64,000 nt of DNA from Paraburkholderia hiiakae (GTDB lineage Bacteria; Pseudomonadota; Gammaproteobacteria; Burkholderiales; Burkholderiaceae), in the NCBI RefSeq assembly GCF_904848665.1, contig NZ_CAJHCQ010000003.1:62001-126000 (forward strand), written 5' to 3'. A program made the translations under genes and the position numbers. Within the stretch, counting starts at the first letter, position 1. Each line of letters begins with the position of its first letter. A model generated the notes under the pieces. It ran no database searches and was not told the origin of the DNA. It saw only the letters and a list, made by a program, of their open reading frames with translations. Shown piece after piece: positions 17,759-26,913 of the stretch.

Positions 17759-19417
17759 TCAGCGATCGCGCTGGCCGTTGCCGTCGCGGCGCGAATTGCC
17801 GCCTGGGCGGCCACCGAGCAGCGCGCCCGGGTTGCCTTGTGGCTTGCGTTGTTGCGGGCGGCCCAGTGCGCTTTCGTGCGTAATGCCGCGCTGGCTTTCG
17901 CGACGCGTATGCTCGCCGCGCGCGCCTTGTGCGCCGTGATTCGCGCCTTGCTGTTTCACGGGCTTGGCGGTGCGCACACCGCCATTCGAGGCCGGCTTGG
18001 CCGGGCGCTGGCCGCTGTTGCCGCCGCCATTGGCTGCTTGCGCGCGGTTGTTTTCACGGCCGCCTTCGCGGCTGCCTTCGCGATTACCGTCGCGATTACC
18101 GTCGCGGCCACCTTCACGATTCCCGCCGCGCGGCTCACGCGATTCACGTGCCTGCGCGGGCCGACCGCCGTTCGTGGCATTCGCGCCATTCGACGCACCG
18201 CGGCCGGGGCCTTGCCCCTGGCGCGGCGAGCGGCCTTGCGGCTGGCTGCGACGCTGGATCGGCTCAGGCTTCGCGTTCGGGTCCGGCTCGAAGCCCGGAA
18301 TGACCTCTTGCGGCACCGCACGCTTGATAAGCTTTTCGATGTCCTTGAGCAGTTGATGCTCGTCCACGCACACGAGCGACACGGCTTCGCCCGTCGCGCC
18401 CGCGCGGCCGGTGCGGCCGATGCGGTGCACGTAGTCCTCGGGCACGTTCGGCAGATCGTAGTTGACGACGTGCGGAAGCTGGTCGATATCGATCCCGCGC
18501 GCGGCGATGTCCGTGGCGACGAGCACCTGGAGCGTGCCGTCCTTGAACTCGCTCAAAGCGCGCGTGCGTGCCGACTGGCTCTTGTTGCCGTGAATCGCGA
18601 GCGCACTGATGCCGTCCTTCGCGAGCTGCTCGGCGAGGCGGTTCGCGCCGTGCTTGGTGCGCGTGAACACGAGCACCTGAAACCAGTTGTGCTGGCGGAT
18701 CAGGTGCGTGAGCAGGTCGCGCTTGCGGTCGCGGTCGACGGGATAGATCTTCTGCGCGATGGTTTCGGCCGTCGTGTTACGGCGCGCGACTTCGATGAGC
18801 GCGGGCGAGTCGAGCAGGTTGTCGGCGAGCGCCTTGATCTCGTCGGCGAAGGTGGCCGAGAAGAGCAGGTTCTGGCGCTTGGGCGGCAGCTTTGCGAGCA
18901 CGCGCTTGATGTCGTGGATGAAGCCCATGTCGAGCATGCGGTCGGCTTCGTCGAGCACGAGAATCTCGAGTTGCGAAAGGTCGATCGTCTTTTGCTGCAT
19001 GTGGTCGAGCAGGCGCCCCGGCGTCGCGACCACGATATCCACACCGCGCCTCAGGGCGTCGATTTGCGGATTGATGCCCACACCGCCGAACATCACCGTG
19101 GACTTGAGCTTCAGATACTTGCCGTAGGCACGCACGCTTTCTTCGACTTGCGCCGCGAGCTCACGCGTGGGCGTGAGGATCAGCGCGCGTACCACGCGCT
19201 TGCCCGTAGCGGCCGGCGGCATGTCCGTGAGGCGTTGCAGGATTGGCAGCGTGAAGCCGGCGGTCTTGCCGGTGCCGGTTTGCGCGCCGGCGAGCAGGTC
19301 GCCGCCGCCGAGCACGGCGGGAATCGCTTGCGCCTGGATAGGCGTAGGCGTGGTGTACCCGAGTTCGTTGACTGCGCGGACCAGCGGTTCGGACAAGCCG
19401 AGAGAATCGAAAGACAT
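17759..19417 (-). CDS. rhlE: DEAD-box ATP-dependent RNA helicase
   Basis: This is a cytoplasmic RNA helicase of the RhlE branch, a family involved in RNA decay and ribosome assembly. The 552-residue protein has all core motifs: Q motif [11 protein letters not shown], Walker A AQTGTGKT (45-52), DEAD at 156-159, SAT at 187-189 and HRIGRTGR at 331-338. After about residue 385 comes a long disordered tail rich in Arg, Gly, Asn and Gln, including a run of four-residue repeats. The ATG at 19417 ([16 protein letters not shown]) matches family N-termini. About 260 bases of leader separate it from the next gene upstream. Confidence 0.95.
   Translation of the reverse strand: MSFDSLGLSEPLVRAVNELGYTTPTPIQAQAIPAVLGGGDLLAGAQTGTGKTAGFTLPILQRLTDMPPAATGKRVVRALILTPTRELAAQVEESVRAYGKYLKLKSTVMFGGVGINPQIDALRRGVDIVVATPGRLLDHMQQKTIDLSQLEILVLDEADRMLDMGFIHDIKRVLAKLPPKRQNLLFSATFADEIKALADNLLDSPALIEVARRNTTAETIAQKIYPVDRDRKRDLLTHLIRQHNWFQVLVFTRTKHGANRLAEQLAKDGISALAIHGNKSQSARTRALSEFKDGTLQVLVATDIAARGIDIDQLPHVVNYDLPNVPEDYVHRIGRTGRAGATGEAVSLVCVDEHQLLKDIEKLIKRAVPQEVIPGFEPDPNAKPEPIQRRSQPQGRSPRQGQGPGRGASNGANATNGGRPAQARESREPRGGNREGGRDGNRDGNREGSREGGRENNRAQAANGGGNSGQRPAKPASNGGVRTAKPVKQQGANHGAQGARGEHTRRESQRGITHESALGRPQQRKPQGNPGALLGGRPGGNSRRDGNGQRDR
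18053..18124. repeat. Six imperfect 12-bp tandem repeats inside rhlE
   Basis: Six consecutive 12-bp units (for example TTCGCGGCTGCC, TTCGCGATTACC, GTCGCGATTACC) encode on the minus strand the four-residue pattern [G/N][G/N]R[D/E] in the RhlE tail. The unit is a multiple of three, so length change keeps the frame. Confidence 0.85.
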
Positions 19418-19675
19418 AAACACCTGTTGTGTTGCAGTAGCGCGGGCGTCGCTTCGCGGCCCGAGGGCGCGCTGCGCAGCCAAAGCGGTGTTGCCGGGTT
19501 CAAATGCGCCAGGCGTTGCCGCTTCTTCGCGTTGTTCGGACGGCGCGCCAGTGCGCGCGCCGCGTTTTTTTCTTCATGGAACGGACGGGTCTAACAAGAC
19601 ACGTCGTCTGGCGTTAAGTTGCATCGTGCGGCCGCGGACACTGCGGCGGCCGTGCGATGCCTTCACATTGACGCG

Positions 19676-20296
19676 TCACGCGACATAGCGCGCGACGCTC
19701 ACGAATTGACAGACGCTTCCGACGAGCACGAACAGATGCCAGATTCCATGTCCGTGCCGGATGCGCTCGTCATTGACGAAAAAATAAATGCCGACGCTGT
19801 AAATGACGCCGCCGGCCAGTAACCACGCCGTGCCGGCGGCCGGCAAGGCCTCGACGAGCGGGCGGACCGCCACCACCGCGAGCCAGCCCATCACCACGTA
19901 GAGCACCATCGAAAGCACTCTCGTGCGGCGCCCGAGCGTGAGTTCCTGCACGATGCCAAGGGCTGCGAGCCCCCAGCTCACGCCGAAGAGCGACCAGCCC
20001 CAAGGCCCGCGCAGCGTCACAAGCGTGAACGGAGTATAGCTTCCCGCGATGAGCAGATAGATCGCCGCGTGGTCGCACTTTTGCAGCACCGCCTTCAGAC
20101 GCATGCCGCGCACGCCGTGATACAGCGTCGAGATCGTGTACAGCGCGCACAACATCGCCCCGTATACCGCAAAGCTCACGACCTTATAGGCGTCGTGATC
20201 CAGCGCCGCGAGCGTCACGAGCGAGACGAGACCCGCTACCGACAACATCGCGCCCACGAGGTGAGTAATGCTGTTCAGACGCTCACCGGCGTGCAT
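19676..20296 (-). CDS. Hemolysin III / PAQR-family membrane protein
   Basis: The 206-residue protein has about seven hydrophobic segments and the polar residues that mark the HlyIII/PAQR family: LYTISTLYHG, QKCDHAAIYLLIAGSYTPF and HGHGIWHLFVLVGS, where the histidines would bind zinc inside the membrane. I chose the ATG at 20296 because AAGGAG lies eight bases upstream; an in-frame start 57 bases earlier lacks one. It appears monocistronic. Despite the family name, haemolysis is not established for most members; the bacterial role is unclear. Confidence 0.9.
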   Translation of the reverse strand: MHAGERLNSITHLVGAMLSVAGLVSLVTLAALDHDAYKVVSFAVYGAMLCALYTISTLYHGVRGMRLKAVLQKCDHAAIYLLIAGSYTPFTLVTLRGPWGWSLFGVSWGLAALGIVQELTLGRRTRVLSMVLYVVMGWLAVVAVRPLVEALPAAGTAWLLAGGVIYSVGIYFFVNDERIRHGHGIWHLFVLVGSVCQFVSVARYVA

Positions 20297-20445
20297 GACG
20301 ACCACTCCTTGTTCTTCTTGAGCGCGACGCGTGCCGGTGGAACGTTGTTCCACCCCGTACCGCGCCGTGCTCGACCGCAGCGTTCAAAACCAGGCCTGAC
20401 GGGCCACGGAACCGTTTTCACCGCACGGCCCGGCGCCAAATAGCG

Positions 20446-20480
20446 AAGGGCGCAGCCCGCGCTCCGCGGACTGCGCCCTT
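20446..20480 (-). terminator. Strong hairpin, probable terminator of the cytochrome genes
   Basis: Arms AAGGGCGCAG and CTGCGCCCTT enclose a second stem CCGCG/CGCGG. It begins 31 bases past the stop of the three-haem cytochrome gene. The T run after it on the minus strand is weak and interrupted, so the terminator call is tentative. Confidence 0.55.
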
Positions 20481-20511
20481 ATCAGGCAACCAACACTATA
20501 ACAAACGAGCG

Positions 20512-21807
20512 TTAGTCGAGCGGAGACGACCGCAGGTCGGCAACCTGCTGCGGGGACACCGGCGTGCCCTTGTTGCCCCAGGACATGCGGATGAACGTCA
20601 CCACCGCCGCAACCTCCTGGTTCGAGAGCGCCTGCGCGAACGGCGGCATGCCGTACGGGCGCGGGTTGCCTCCCGTGCTCGGCGGATAGCCGCCGTTGAG
20701 CACCATGCGGATCGGGTTCACGGCCGAATGCATCTGGATCGACTGATTGTTCGCAAGCGGCGGGAAGTTCGGCGGCATGCCGAGACCGTTCTCCGCGTGG
20801 CACTTTGCACACTGGTCATGGTAGATCTTCTGACCTTGCTGCAAGAGTTCGCCACCGAACGCTTCCGAAGTCTCCATCTGCATCGTTTCGGGCGCTTCCT
20901 TCTTCTGCGGGATGGTCTTCAGATACGAGGCCATCGCATGGATATCGTCGTCCGAGAGGTATTGCAGGCTGTTGTGGATCACGTCCGCCATCGGGCCGAA
21001 CACCGCGCCGCGCTCGGAAACGCCGGTCTTCAGGAGGCTCGCGATGTCCTTGATGTCCCAGTCGCCGAGGCCGCCTTCGCTGCCCGTGAGCGACGGCGCG
21101 TACCAGTTCTGCAGCGGGATCAGGCCGCCCGCGAAAGCCGCCGAGTTGACCGGGCCGCCCACCGCGTTGATGGACGTGTGGCACATGCCGCAGTGGCCGA
21201 GGCCTTCCACGAGATACGCGCCCCGGTTCCATTCGACCGACTTGGTCGGATCGGGCTTGTATTCGCCTTCGCGGAAGAACAGCGTGCGCCAGCCGATCAG
21301 CAGGTTGCGGTTGTTGAACGGGAACTTGAGCTCGTGCGGACGGCTAGGCACGTTGACCGGCGGGACCGAGCGCAGATAGGCGAAGATCGCGTCGGCGTCG
21401 GCGCGCGTGACCTTGGTGTAGCTCGCGAACGGGAACGCCGGGTAGAGCAGGCTGCCGTCCTTCGATCGGCCCGTGTGCATGGCGCGATAGAAGTCGTCCG
21501 CGCTCCACTTGCCGATGCCGTACTGGTCGTCGGGCGTGATGTTGGGCGTGTAGAGCGTGCCGAACGGCGTGGCCATCGGCAGGCCGCCCGCGAACATCTG
21601 GCCGCCGCGCACGGTGTGGCAGGCGATACAGTCGCCGGCGCGCGCGAGGTACTCGCCTTTCTTGATGAGATCGGCCTGGTCGACGGGCGTCGCGGCAAGC
21701 GCTGCGCCATTTTGCAGATAGTGGGTGCCCGACCAGAGCACCGGTACGAGGGCCGCGGCGGCGGTCACGACGACGGCGGAAAGTGCGAACAGGGACTTGC
21801 GGTTCAT
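20512..21807 (-). CDS. Three-haem cytochrome c, alcohol/sugar dehydrogenase type subunit
   Basis: The 431-residue protein starts with a signal peptide (basic MNRK, then a hydrophobic core to about residue 25) and has three CxxCH haem sites: Cys60-His64 (CIACH), Cys206-His210 (CGMCH) and Cys333-His337 (CAKCH). This three-domain layout is that of the membrane-bound cytochrome subunits of periplasmic alcohol, aldehyde and gluconate dehydrogenases. It would pass electrons from a periplasmic oxidation to the quinone pool or a terminal oxidase. It lies 21 bases after the two-haem cytochrome gene, so they form one operon, but no dehydrogenase partner lies in this window. Confidence 0.9.
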   Translation of the reverse strand: MNRKSLFALSAVVVTAAAALVPVLWSGTHYLQNGAALAATPVDQADLIKKGEYLARAGDCIACHTVRGGQMFAGGLPMATPFGTLYTPNITPDDQYGIGKWSADDFYRAMHTGRSKDGSLLYPAFPFASYTKVTRADADAIFAYLRSVPPVNVPSRPHELKFPFNNRNLLIGWRTLFFREGEYKPDPTKSVEWNRGAYLVEGLGHCGMCHTSINAVGGPVNSAAFAGGLIPLQNWYAPSLTGSEGGLGDWDIKDIASLLKTGVSERGAVFGPMADVIHNSLQYLSDDDIHAMASYLKTIPQKKEAPETMQMETSEAFGGELLQQGQKIYHDQCAKCHAENGLGMPPNFPPLANNQSIQMHSAVNPIRMVLNGGYPPSTGGNPRPYGMPPFAQALSNQEVAAVVTFIRMSWGNKGTPVSPQQVADLRSSPLD

Positions 21808-21828
21808 ATTGGCTGTCTCCCCGGCGCC

Positions 21829-22596
21829 TTATTGCGGTTCGCTGCCGCAGGCAAGCGGCGTCTTGAGTGAGCCAGCCGGCGCCGGCACGGGGTTCTGCGG
21901 GGCGCTCTGCGTCGAGAGCCAGGCCGCGACCGCGTTCACGTCTTCGTCGGTGAGGCGCGTGGCGATCTCATGCATGCAGTCGGGCGCCTTCGCATGCCGC
22001 GAGCCCGAGCGCCAGGCGCCGATCTGCGCGCTGATGTAGTCCATGTGCAGACCGACCAGACCCGGAATGGCCGGTTCCATGCCGGTGAGCTTCGCGCCGT
22101 GGCAGGCCGCGCAGGCGGGCACCTGCTTGGCCGGGTCGCCGTGCAGCACGATCTGCTGCCCGCGCGCGAGCGTGTCGCTGCCGACCGAAGGCTTCGCGGG
22201 CGGCGGGTAGGGCGGCCGCTGCTGCGAGAAGTACGTCGCGATCTCGTGCAGGTAGTCGTCGGAGAGATAGGTGACCAGATAATTCATCGGAGGGTACTTG
22301 CGGCGACCCTCGCGGAAGTTCATTAGCTGGTTGAACAGGTACTCGGCCGGTTTGCCGGCGAGACGCGGGAAGTAGTCGTTGTCGGTGCCCTCGCCGTGCG
22401 CACCGTGGCACGCGATACAGCCCTGCACGCGTGAGGCGATCGTGTCGGGGGCTTTGGGCTGCGGCGCCGAGGCCGCCGTCTGGGCATATGCAGCGCTGAG
22501 AACGCCGGTCGACCCGAGCAAAAGTGCTGCTGCCAGAGGCGCGACGAGCGGAATGAGCGGCCGGAAGATACGTCTTGGGGACACGCGTAACTCCAT
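21829..22596 (-). CDS. Two-haem cytochrome c, cytochrome c4 type
   Basis: The 255-residue product has an N-terminal signal sequence (arginines, then a hydrophobic stretch to about residue 35 and the cleavage-like AAYAQT). Two CxxCH sites follow, Cys60-His64 (CIACHG) and Cys162-His166 (CAACHG). The duplicated single-haem domains, each with a GKP/GLV-type loop, match the cytochrome c4 group of periplasmic electron carriers. It is the first gene of a two-gene operon with the three-haem cytochrome and is divergent from copD. A role as donor to a terminal oxidase is likely but not shown. Confidence 0.88.
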   Translation of the reverse strand: MELRVSPRRIFRPLIPLVAPLAAALLLGSTGVLSAAYAQTAASAPQPKAPDTIASRVQGCIACHGAHGEGTDNDYFPRLAGKPAEYLFNQLMNFREGRRKYPPMNYLVTYLSDDYLHEIATYFSQQRPPYPPPAKPSVGSDTLARGQQIVLHGDPAKQVPACAACHGAKLTGMEPAIPGLVGLHMDYISAQIGAWRSGSRHAKAPDCMHEIATRLTDEDVNAVAAWLSTQSAPQNPVPAPAGSLKTPLACGSEPQ

Positions 22597-23237
22597 CTTT
22601 ATCGTGGACCTGACCAGGCTTCGAACGGCCCGGCTTCAAGGCTGCGCGCGATGAAAACAGAAGACCGTGCGCGCTGCGGCGACGCAGCAGATTCTAGCAT
22701 CGGGAACTCATAGTGACCATTTGCCACATGCGCCACAAGAGCCCTCCGACGCGTACGAGGCGACATCGCGACGTGCTTGCGGCCGATAGTCGCGGCGGTG
22801 CCGGTTATGATTCTGCACCTGTTCGCCGATCGGTGACACGGGGTTGTCCCGCACCCGCGCCACACCCGGCGAGCCGCTCGTTGCTGAGTTCATGCATGAC
22901 CTCATGCCAGGCGCATGCCGCAGCCTCGTTCAGTTTCGTGCCCCGGCTCGATGCTCGCGCATGGAATCCGCGTTGAACCCGCTTCGAATCCGCATGAAAG
23001 CCGCTTCAAAGCCGCATTGAACCGAATGGTGCGCCGGCTATCGAAGCAGGCACGCTTGCGGACGTGCGAAGCGATGCGATGTGATGCGTCTGTGTCCGGC
23101 CGTTGCTGTTTTCATGTTGTTTCCTTGCCACTTGTCTCGATGACTCCAATTGCACTTTCCCTATCGTTGCATCCAGCCGACCGTTCCACTTCGCGCGAGG
23201 TCCGCGCGACCCGCAACACGCGGGAGGGCGAGGTCCG
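22597..23237. other. 640-base divergent intergenic region
   Basis: No credible gene is seen between the cytochrome operon and copD. The region should hold both promoters. Its most notable content is a five-unit 11-bp tandem array, listed separately. Confidence 0.6.
22968..23022. repeat. Five 11-bp imperfect tandem repeats
   Basis: Five directly adjoining units read CCGCGTTGAAC, CCGCTTCGAAT, CCGCATGAAAG, CCGCTTCAAAG and CCGCATTGAAC. Each starts CCGC and carries a GAA or CAA near its end. The period is about one helical turn and not a multiple of three, so this is not a coding repeat. It ends 215 bases upstream of the copD start. A regulatory role is inference. Confidence 0.75.
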
Positions 23238-24164
23238 ATGAAAGCTGACTGGCTCTGGATCGGGCAGGTCGCCATGGCGGCCATTGTCAACGTTGCCTAC
23301 GCCTTCGCGCTCGGCTCGGCGTTCTATGCCGCGTGGCTCGATAAGGACGGCCGCACGGCCGTCGCGCCCGCGCGCCTCGCGTGGCTGCGCGCGCAACGCT
23401 CGCTGCGCGCCTCGGCACTCGTGCTCGTCGCGGCGCTCATCATGTGGATGCTGTACGAAAGCGCGTCGGTCAGCGGCGAGTCGTTGCCCGGCGCGTTCGG
23501 CGTGGTCGGCACGGTGCTCTCGCAAACGCATGTTGGCCACGCGTGGTCCGTTGCTTTCGCGGGCGCGCTCGTGCTGCTCGGCTGCGCGTTCGCGGCCTCG
23601 AGCGTGGCGCGTGACGGCGTGCTGTGGCTCGCGCTCGTCGCCATCGCCGCGGGGCGCGCGGGGCTCGGGCATGCCGCCGATGCGGGCTTCGCCTCGGCGG
23701 CGCTCGGCCTTCATACGCTGCATGTGCTGAGCGCCAGCGCATGGAGCGGCATCGTCATGGCGGGCGGCCTGGCTGTCCTGCCGGCACTCGGCGCATCGAC
23801 GGCGCGCGGCGTGTTGATCCGCACAGCGGGCCAGGTCTCGAACGTAGCGTTCTTCGCAGTGGGCTTCGTGATCGCGACGGGCGTGTTCAACGCACTGCGC
23901 GGCAGCGGCGGTTCGCTCGACGCCATCATGCACAGCACGTGGGGCCGAGTGCTGCTGCTCAAGACCGCCCTCGTCGTGCTCGCGCTCGTGATGGGCGGAT
24001 TCAACCGGCTCGTGGCGATGCCGGAGTTGCGGCGCGCGGCGTCGACAGCGGCGGCGCGCCGCTTCGTCAACGTGATCCATCTCGAAGCGATCGTGATGAT
24101 CGGCGTGCTAGTGACGGCCGCTGCGCTCGCGCACAGCGTGCCGGGCTACGTGTTGCAGGGCTGA
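23238..24164 (+). CDS. copD: CopD-family copper membrane protein
   Basis: The 308-residue integral membrane protein has about eight hydrophobic segments and the histidines of the CopD/PcoD family (GHAWSV, GLGHAADAG, GLHTLHVLSASAWSG). The family helps move copper across the inner membrane. I chose the ATG at 23238 because a GGGAGGGCGAGG ribosome-binding stretch precedes it directly. An earlier in-frame start would add 45 residues that do not look like a signal or membrane segment of this family. No copC or copA is next to it. It is convergent with a small membrane protein gene, 28 bases apart. Confidence 0.85.
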   Translation: MKADWLWIGQVAMAAIVNVAYAFALGSAFYAAWLDKDGRTAVAPARLAWLRAQRSLRASALVLVAALIMWMLYESASVSGESLPGAFGVVGTVLSQTHVGHAWSVAFAGALVLLGCAFAASSVARDGVLWLALVAIAAGRAGLGHAADAGFASAALGLHTLHVLSASAWSGIVMAGGLAVLPALGASTARGVLIRTAGQVSNVAFFAVGFVIATGVFNALRGSGGSLDAIMHSTWGRVLLLKTALVVLALVMGGFNRLVAMPELRRAASTAAARRFVNVIHLEAIVMIGVLVTAAALAHSVPGYVLQG

Positions 24165-24192
24165 AACGTCGCCGGTGCAGCTTCGCTGGAAC

Positions 24193-24492
24193 TTACTCGT
24201 AGCCGAGCCGGTGACTCAGGATGGGTGCGCAGAAGAGGGCGATGGCGCAGCCCGCGGCGTTGCCTTCGAGTTCCGCGAGCGCGGTCACGGACGAAGGATT
24301 CGCGATCAGCGCGAGCAGTTGCGGCGCGCACCATAAGGCCGCGGCGCCGATCGCGGCGTATTCCACCCAGCCGATGCGCCAGCCGCGCGTGAAGGCAACG
24401 GCGCCAGCGAGCACGCGCATGAAGCCGAAGGCGACGAGCGCGCCTACGGCGGCTTGTTCGCGGATGAGATAGTCGGGAAGCGACGCGTCCAT
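24193..24492 (-). CDS. Small membrane protein of unknown function
   Basis: The 99-residue product (start MDASLPDYLIREQAA) has about three hydrophobic segments: AAVGALVAFGFMRVLAGAVA, VEYAAIGAAALWCAPQLLAL and a C-terminal one around GCAIALFCAPIL. I do not recognise a named family. The ATG at 24492 has AAAGG upstream at a normal distance; a start 45 bases further up is possible. The even spread of hydrophobic residues argues that it is a true gene rather than a chance frame. Function unknown. Confidence 0.7.
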   Translation of the reverse strand: MDASLPDYLIREQAAVGALVAFGFMRVLAGAVAFTRGWRIGWVEYAAIGAAALWCAPQLLALIANPSSVTALAELEGNAAGCAIALFCAPILSHRLGYE

Positions 24493-24773
24493 GGAAACCT
24501 TTGCAATACCGAAGTTGGGTTGCAAAGGAATCAGCAAGGAGCAGGCCAGCGAGTGGCGTTCGCTGGCTCAGATTACGCTCGATGATGGCCGCGCCTTGAG
24601 CCGCGCGGCTTTCCACGAACTGGCTGTGTGCGCAAACGACGTAAGCCGATCGCGCGATTCGCTGGCGCGCGCCGGAGCGCGCAAAGGCGCGCGAAATGTT
24701 ACGTCGCCGAAACGCGCGGCGTTGAGCGTGTCACGTTACGTGGCGTGCCGCGCGTTTGACGTTCACCCGCGCA

Positions 24774-25922
24774 TCACCATTCGGCGACGCTGCCATCCTC
24801 GTGACGCCACACCGGATTGCGCCAGCGGTGACCGGTCTTCGCCATCTCGCGCACCTTCTCCTCGTTCACGTCGATGCCAAGACCCGGGCCCTGCGGAATC
24901 GAGACGAAGCCATCTTCGTACTTGAAGACCTCGGGATTCCTGATGTAGTCGAGCAGGTCATTGCCCTTGTTGTAGTGGATGCCGAGGCTCTGCTCCTGGA
25001 TGAACGCGTTGTAGCTCACCGCGTCGATCTGCAGGCACGTGGCGAGCGCGATCGGCCCGAGCGGGCAGTGCAGCGCGAGCGCGACGTCATAGGCTTCGGC
25101 CATTGCGGCGATCTTGCGGCACTCGGTGATGCCGCCCGCGTGCGAGGCGTCGGGCTGGATGATGTCGACGTAACCGCCCGCGAGAATGTGCTTGAAATCC
25201 CAGCGCGAATAAAGACGCTCGCCCAGCGCGATCGGCGTGCTCGTCTGGTTGACGATGTCGCGCAGCGCCTCGACGTTCTCGGAAAGCACCGGCTCCTCGA
25301 TGAACATGAGCTTGAACGGATCGAGCTCTTTCGCGAGTACCTTCGCCATGGGCTTGTGCACGCGGCCATGGAAGTCCACGCCAATGCCGACGTTCGGGCC
25401 CACGGCCTCGCGCACGGCCGCGACGTTGTTGATGACGCCTTGCACCTTGTCGAACGTGTCGATGATCTGCAACTCTTCCGAGCCGTTCATCTTCACAGCC
25501 TTGAAGCCACGCTCGACCACGGCGCGCGCGTTGTTGGCCACGTCGCTCGGGCGGTCGCCGCCAATCCACGAATACACCTTGATCTTGTCACGCACCTGGC
25601 CGCCGAGCAGCGCGTGCACAGGCACGCCATGATGCTTGCCCTTGATGTCCCACAGGGCCTGATCGACGCCGGCAATGGCGCTCATCGAGATCGGGCCGCC
25701 GCGGTAGAAGCCCGCGCGGTACATCACCTGCCAGTGGTCCTCGATCAGCAATGGGTCCTTGCCAATCAGGTAGTCGGCGAGTTCATCGACGGCGGCGGCC
25801 ACCGTATGCGCGCGGCCTTCGACGACCGGCTCGCCCCAGCCGACGATCCCCTCGTCGGTTTCGATCTTCAGAAAGAGCCAGCGCGGCGGGACGACGAAGG
25901 TTTCGAGCTTGGTGATTTTCAT
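24774..25922 (-). CDS. dgoD: D-galactonate dehydratase
   Basis: DgoD, an enolase-superfamily enzyme, removes water from D-galactonate to give 2-keto-3-deoxygalactonate in the De Ley-Doudoroff pathway. The 382-residue length equals that of the E. coli enzyme, and the active-site residues fall at the same positions: metal ligands Asp183, Glu209 and Glu235, and the acid/base histidines His185 (DFHGRVH) and His285 (HCPLGP). The start is the ATG at 25922 ([13 protein letters not shown]). It is divergent from the GntR gene. The rest of the pathway (dgoK, dgoA, transporter) is not in the window. Confidence 0.95.
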   Translation of the reverse strand: MKITKLETFVVPPRWLFLKIETDEGIVGWGEPVVEGRAHTVAAAVDELADYLIGKDPLLIEDHWQVMYRAGFYRGGPISMSAIAGVDQALWDIKGKHHGVPVHALLGGQVRDKIKVYSWIGGDRPSDVANNARAVVERGFKAVKMNGSEELQIIDTFDKVQGVINNVAAVREAVGPNVGIGVDFHGRVHKPMAKVLAKELDPFKLMFIEEPVLSENVEALRDIVNQTSTPIALGERLYSRWDFKHILAGGYVDIIQPDASHAGGITECRKIAAMAEAYDVALALHCPLGPIALATCLQIDAVSYNAFIQEQSLGIHYNKGNDLLDYIRNPEVFKYEDGFVSIPQGPGLGIDVNEEKVREMAKTGHRWRNPVWRHEDGSVAEW

Positions 25923-25994
25923 GCGGTGTCTCCATGACCTGAGCGGTAGGGCGGCGCTCGCACCCCACGCGAGCAGCCACGTCTTCAGCCGCAC

Positions 25995-26750
25995 ATGCTA
26001 CTGCAAAATTCGCCTTTAAGTGCTATTAATAGTATTATTTCGCAGCGCTTCCCAATATCCAGGAGAACAGCGATTCAACGCGATCTGCATGGCACGGTGG
26101 CCTACGAACTCGGCAGCGCGATCCTGCGTGGCGACTATCCGCCCGCGACGGTGCTGCCGCGCGAGGCCGAACTCATGGCGATCTTCGACGTAAGCCGCAC
26201 GGTGTTACGCGAGGCGCTGCGCACGCTCACCTCGAAAGGGCTCGTGGAGTCGCGCCCGCGCGTGGGCACGCGGGTGCGTGCGCGCGAAGCGTGGAACCTG
26301 CTCGATGCCGACGTGCTCGACTGGTACGCGCGCGTGGCGCCCCCGCTCGCTTTCGCGCTCAAGCTCCAGGAAATGCGCGAAATGATCGAGCCTTTCGCAG
26401 CAGGACTGGCCGCAAGCGCGCACGATGCCGACGCGCTTGCCTCGATCGCCGCCGCGCACGAGGCCATGGCGGGGGCGCGCAATGTGGACGAATGGGTGCG
26501 TGCGGATCTGCGCTTTCATCTCGCGGTGTTGGGCGCTTGCCGCAACGAATTGCTGGTGCCGCTAGGCACGCTGATCGAGCGCACGCTCGAAGGCCAGTTG
26601 CGCGTGAACGCGAAGCGCGCCGACGTGTTCAACGCGGCGCTGCCCGACCACACCCTCGTGTACAAGGCGATTGCGCACCGTGACGCCCTTGCGGCGAGCC
26701 GCGCGATGGCGGCGTTGTTGCGTGTGACGCGCGAGCGTATCGAGTGCTGA
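25995..26750 (+). CDS. dgoR: GntR-family regulator, FadR subfamily (DgoR-like)
   Basis: The 251-residue protein has a GntR winged helix (about residues 33-95: [40 protein letters not shown]) and an all-helical FCD effector domain (about 115-240) with [23 protein letters not shown] matches E. coli DgoR. It is divergent from dgoD, which it probably represses until galactonate is present. The start is uncertain. The ATG at 25995 lacks a ribosome-binding site, and its first 26 codons are A/T-rich. An AGGAG at 26061-26065 stands seven bases before an in-frame ATT at 26073, which would give 225 residues. Confidence 0.85.
   Translation: MLLQNSPLSAINSIISQRFPISRRTAIQRDLHGTVAYELGSAILRGDYPPATVLPREAELMAIFDVSRTVLREALRTLTSKGLVESRPRVGTRVRAREAWNLLDADVLDWYARVAPPLAFALKLQEMREMIEPFAAGLAASAHDADALASIAAAHEAMAGARNVDEWVRADLRFHLAVLGACRNELLVPLGTLIERTLEGQLRVNAKRADVFNAALPDHTLVYKAIAHRDALAASRAMAALLRVTRERIEC
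26023..26032. promoter_or_regulatory. A/T-rich palindrome in the dgoD-dgoR control region
   Basis: CTATTAATAG is a perfect 10-bp palindrome followed by TATTATT in an otherwise G/C-rich neighbourhood. It lies between dgoD and the likely true start of dgoR, as expected for an operator of this pair. Only position and symmetry support this. Confidence 0.4.
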
Positions 26751-26803
26751 GTTGGATGCGCCCGCAACGAATCGCAAAAAAGCGAAGCGAATTGAAAATG
26801 CGA

Positions 26804-26836
26804 AACGTTTGCGCTGGCGCAATCAACAACGTTTGC
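26804..26836. repeat. Pair of 9-bp direct repeats upstream of the diguanylate cyclase gene
   Basis: AACGTTTGC occurs at 26804-26812 and again at 26828-26836. Each copy contains the palindrome AACGTT. The pair lies about 80-110 bases upstream of the GGDEF gene and could be a paired regulator site. Confidence 0.4.
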
Positions 26837-26913
26837 TATGCTTTAGACCGATCCGACGGCGCTTCGGCTTTCAGTGCCGTCAGTCAGTCAAAGGCAACGC
26901 TAACGGTTGAGCG

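Noticed and set aside
17837..19594. A long plus-strand open frame opposite rhlE
   Set aside because: It is antisense to a clear DEAD-box helicase, with no recognisable domain.
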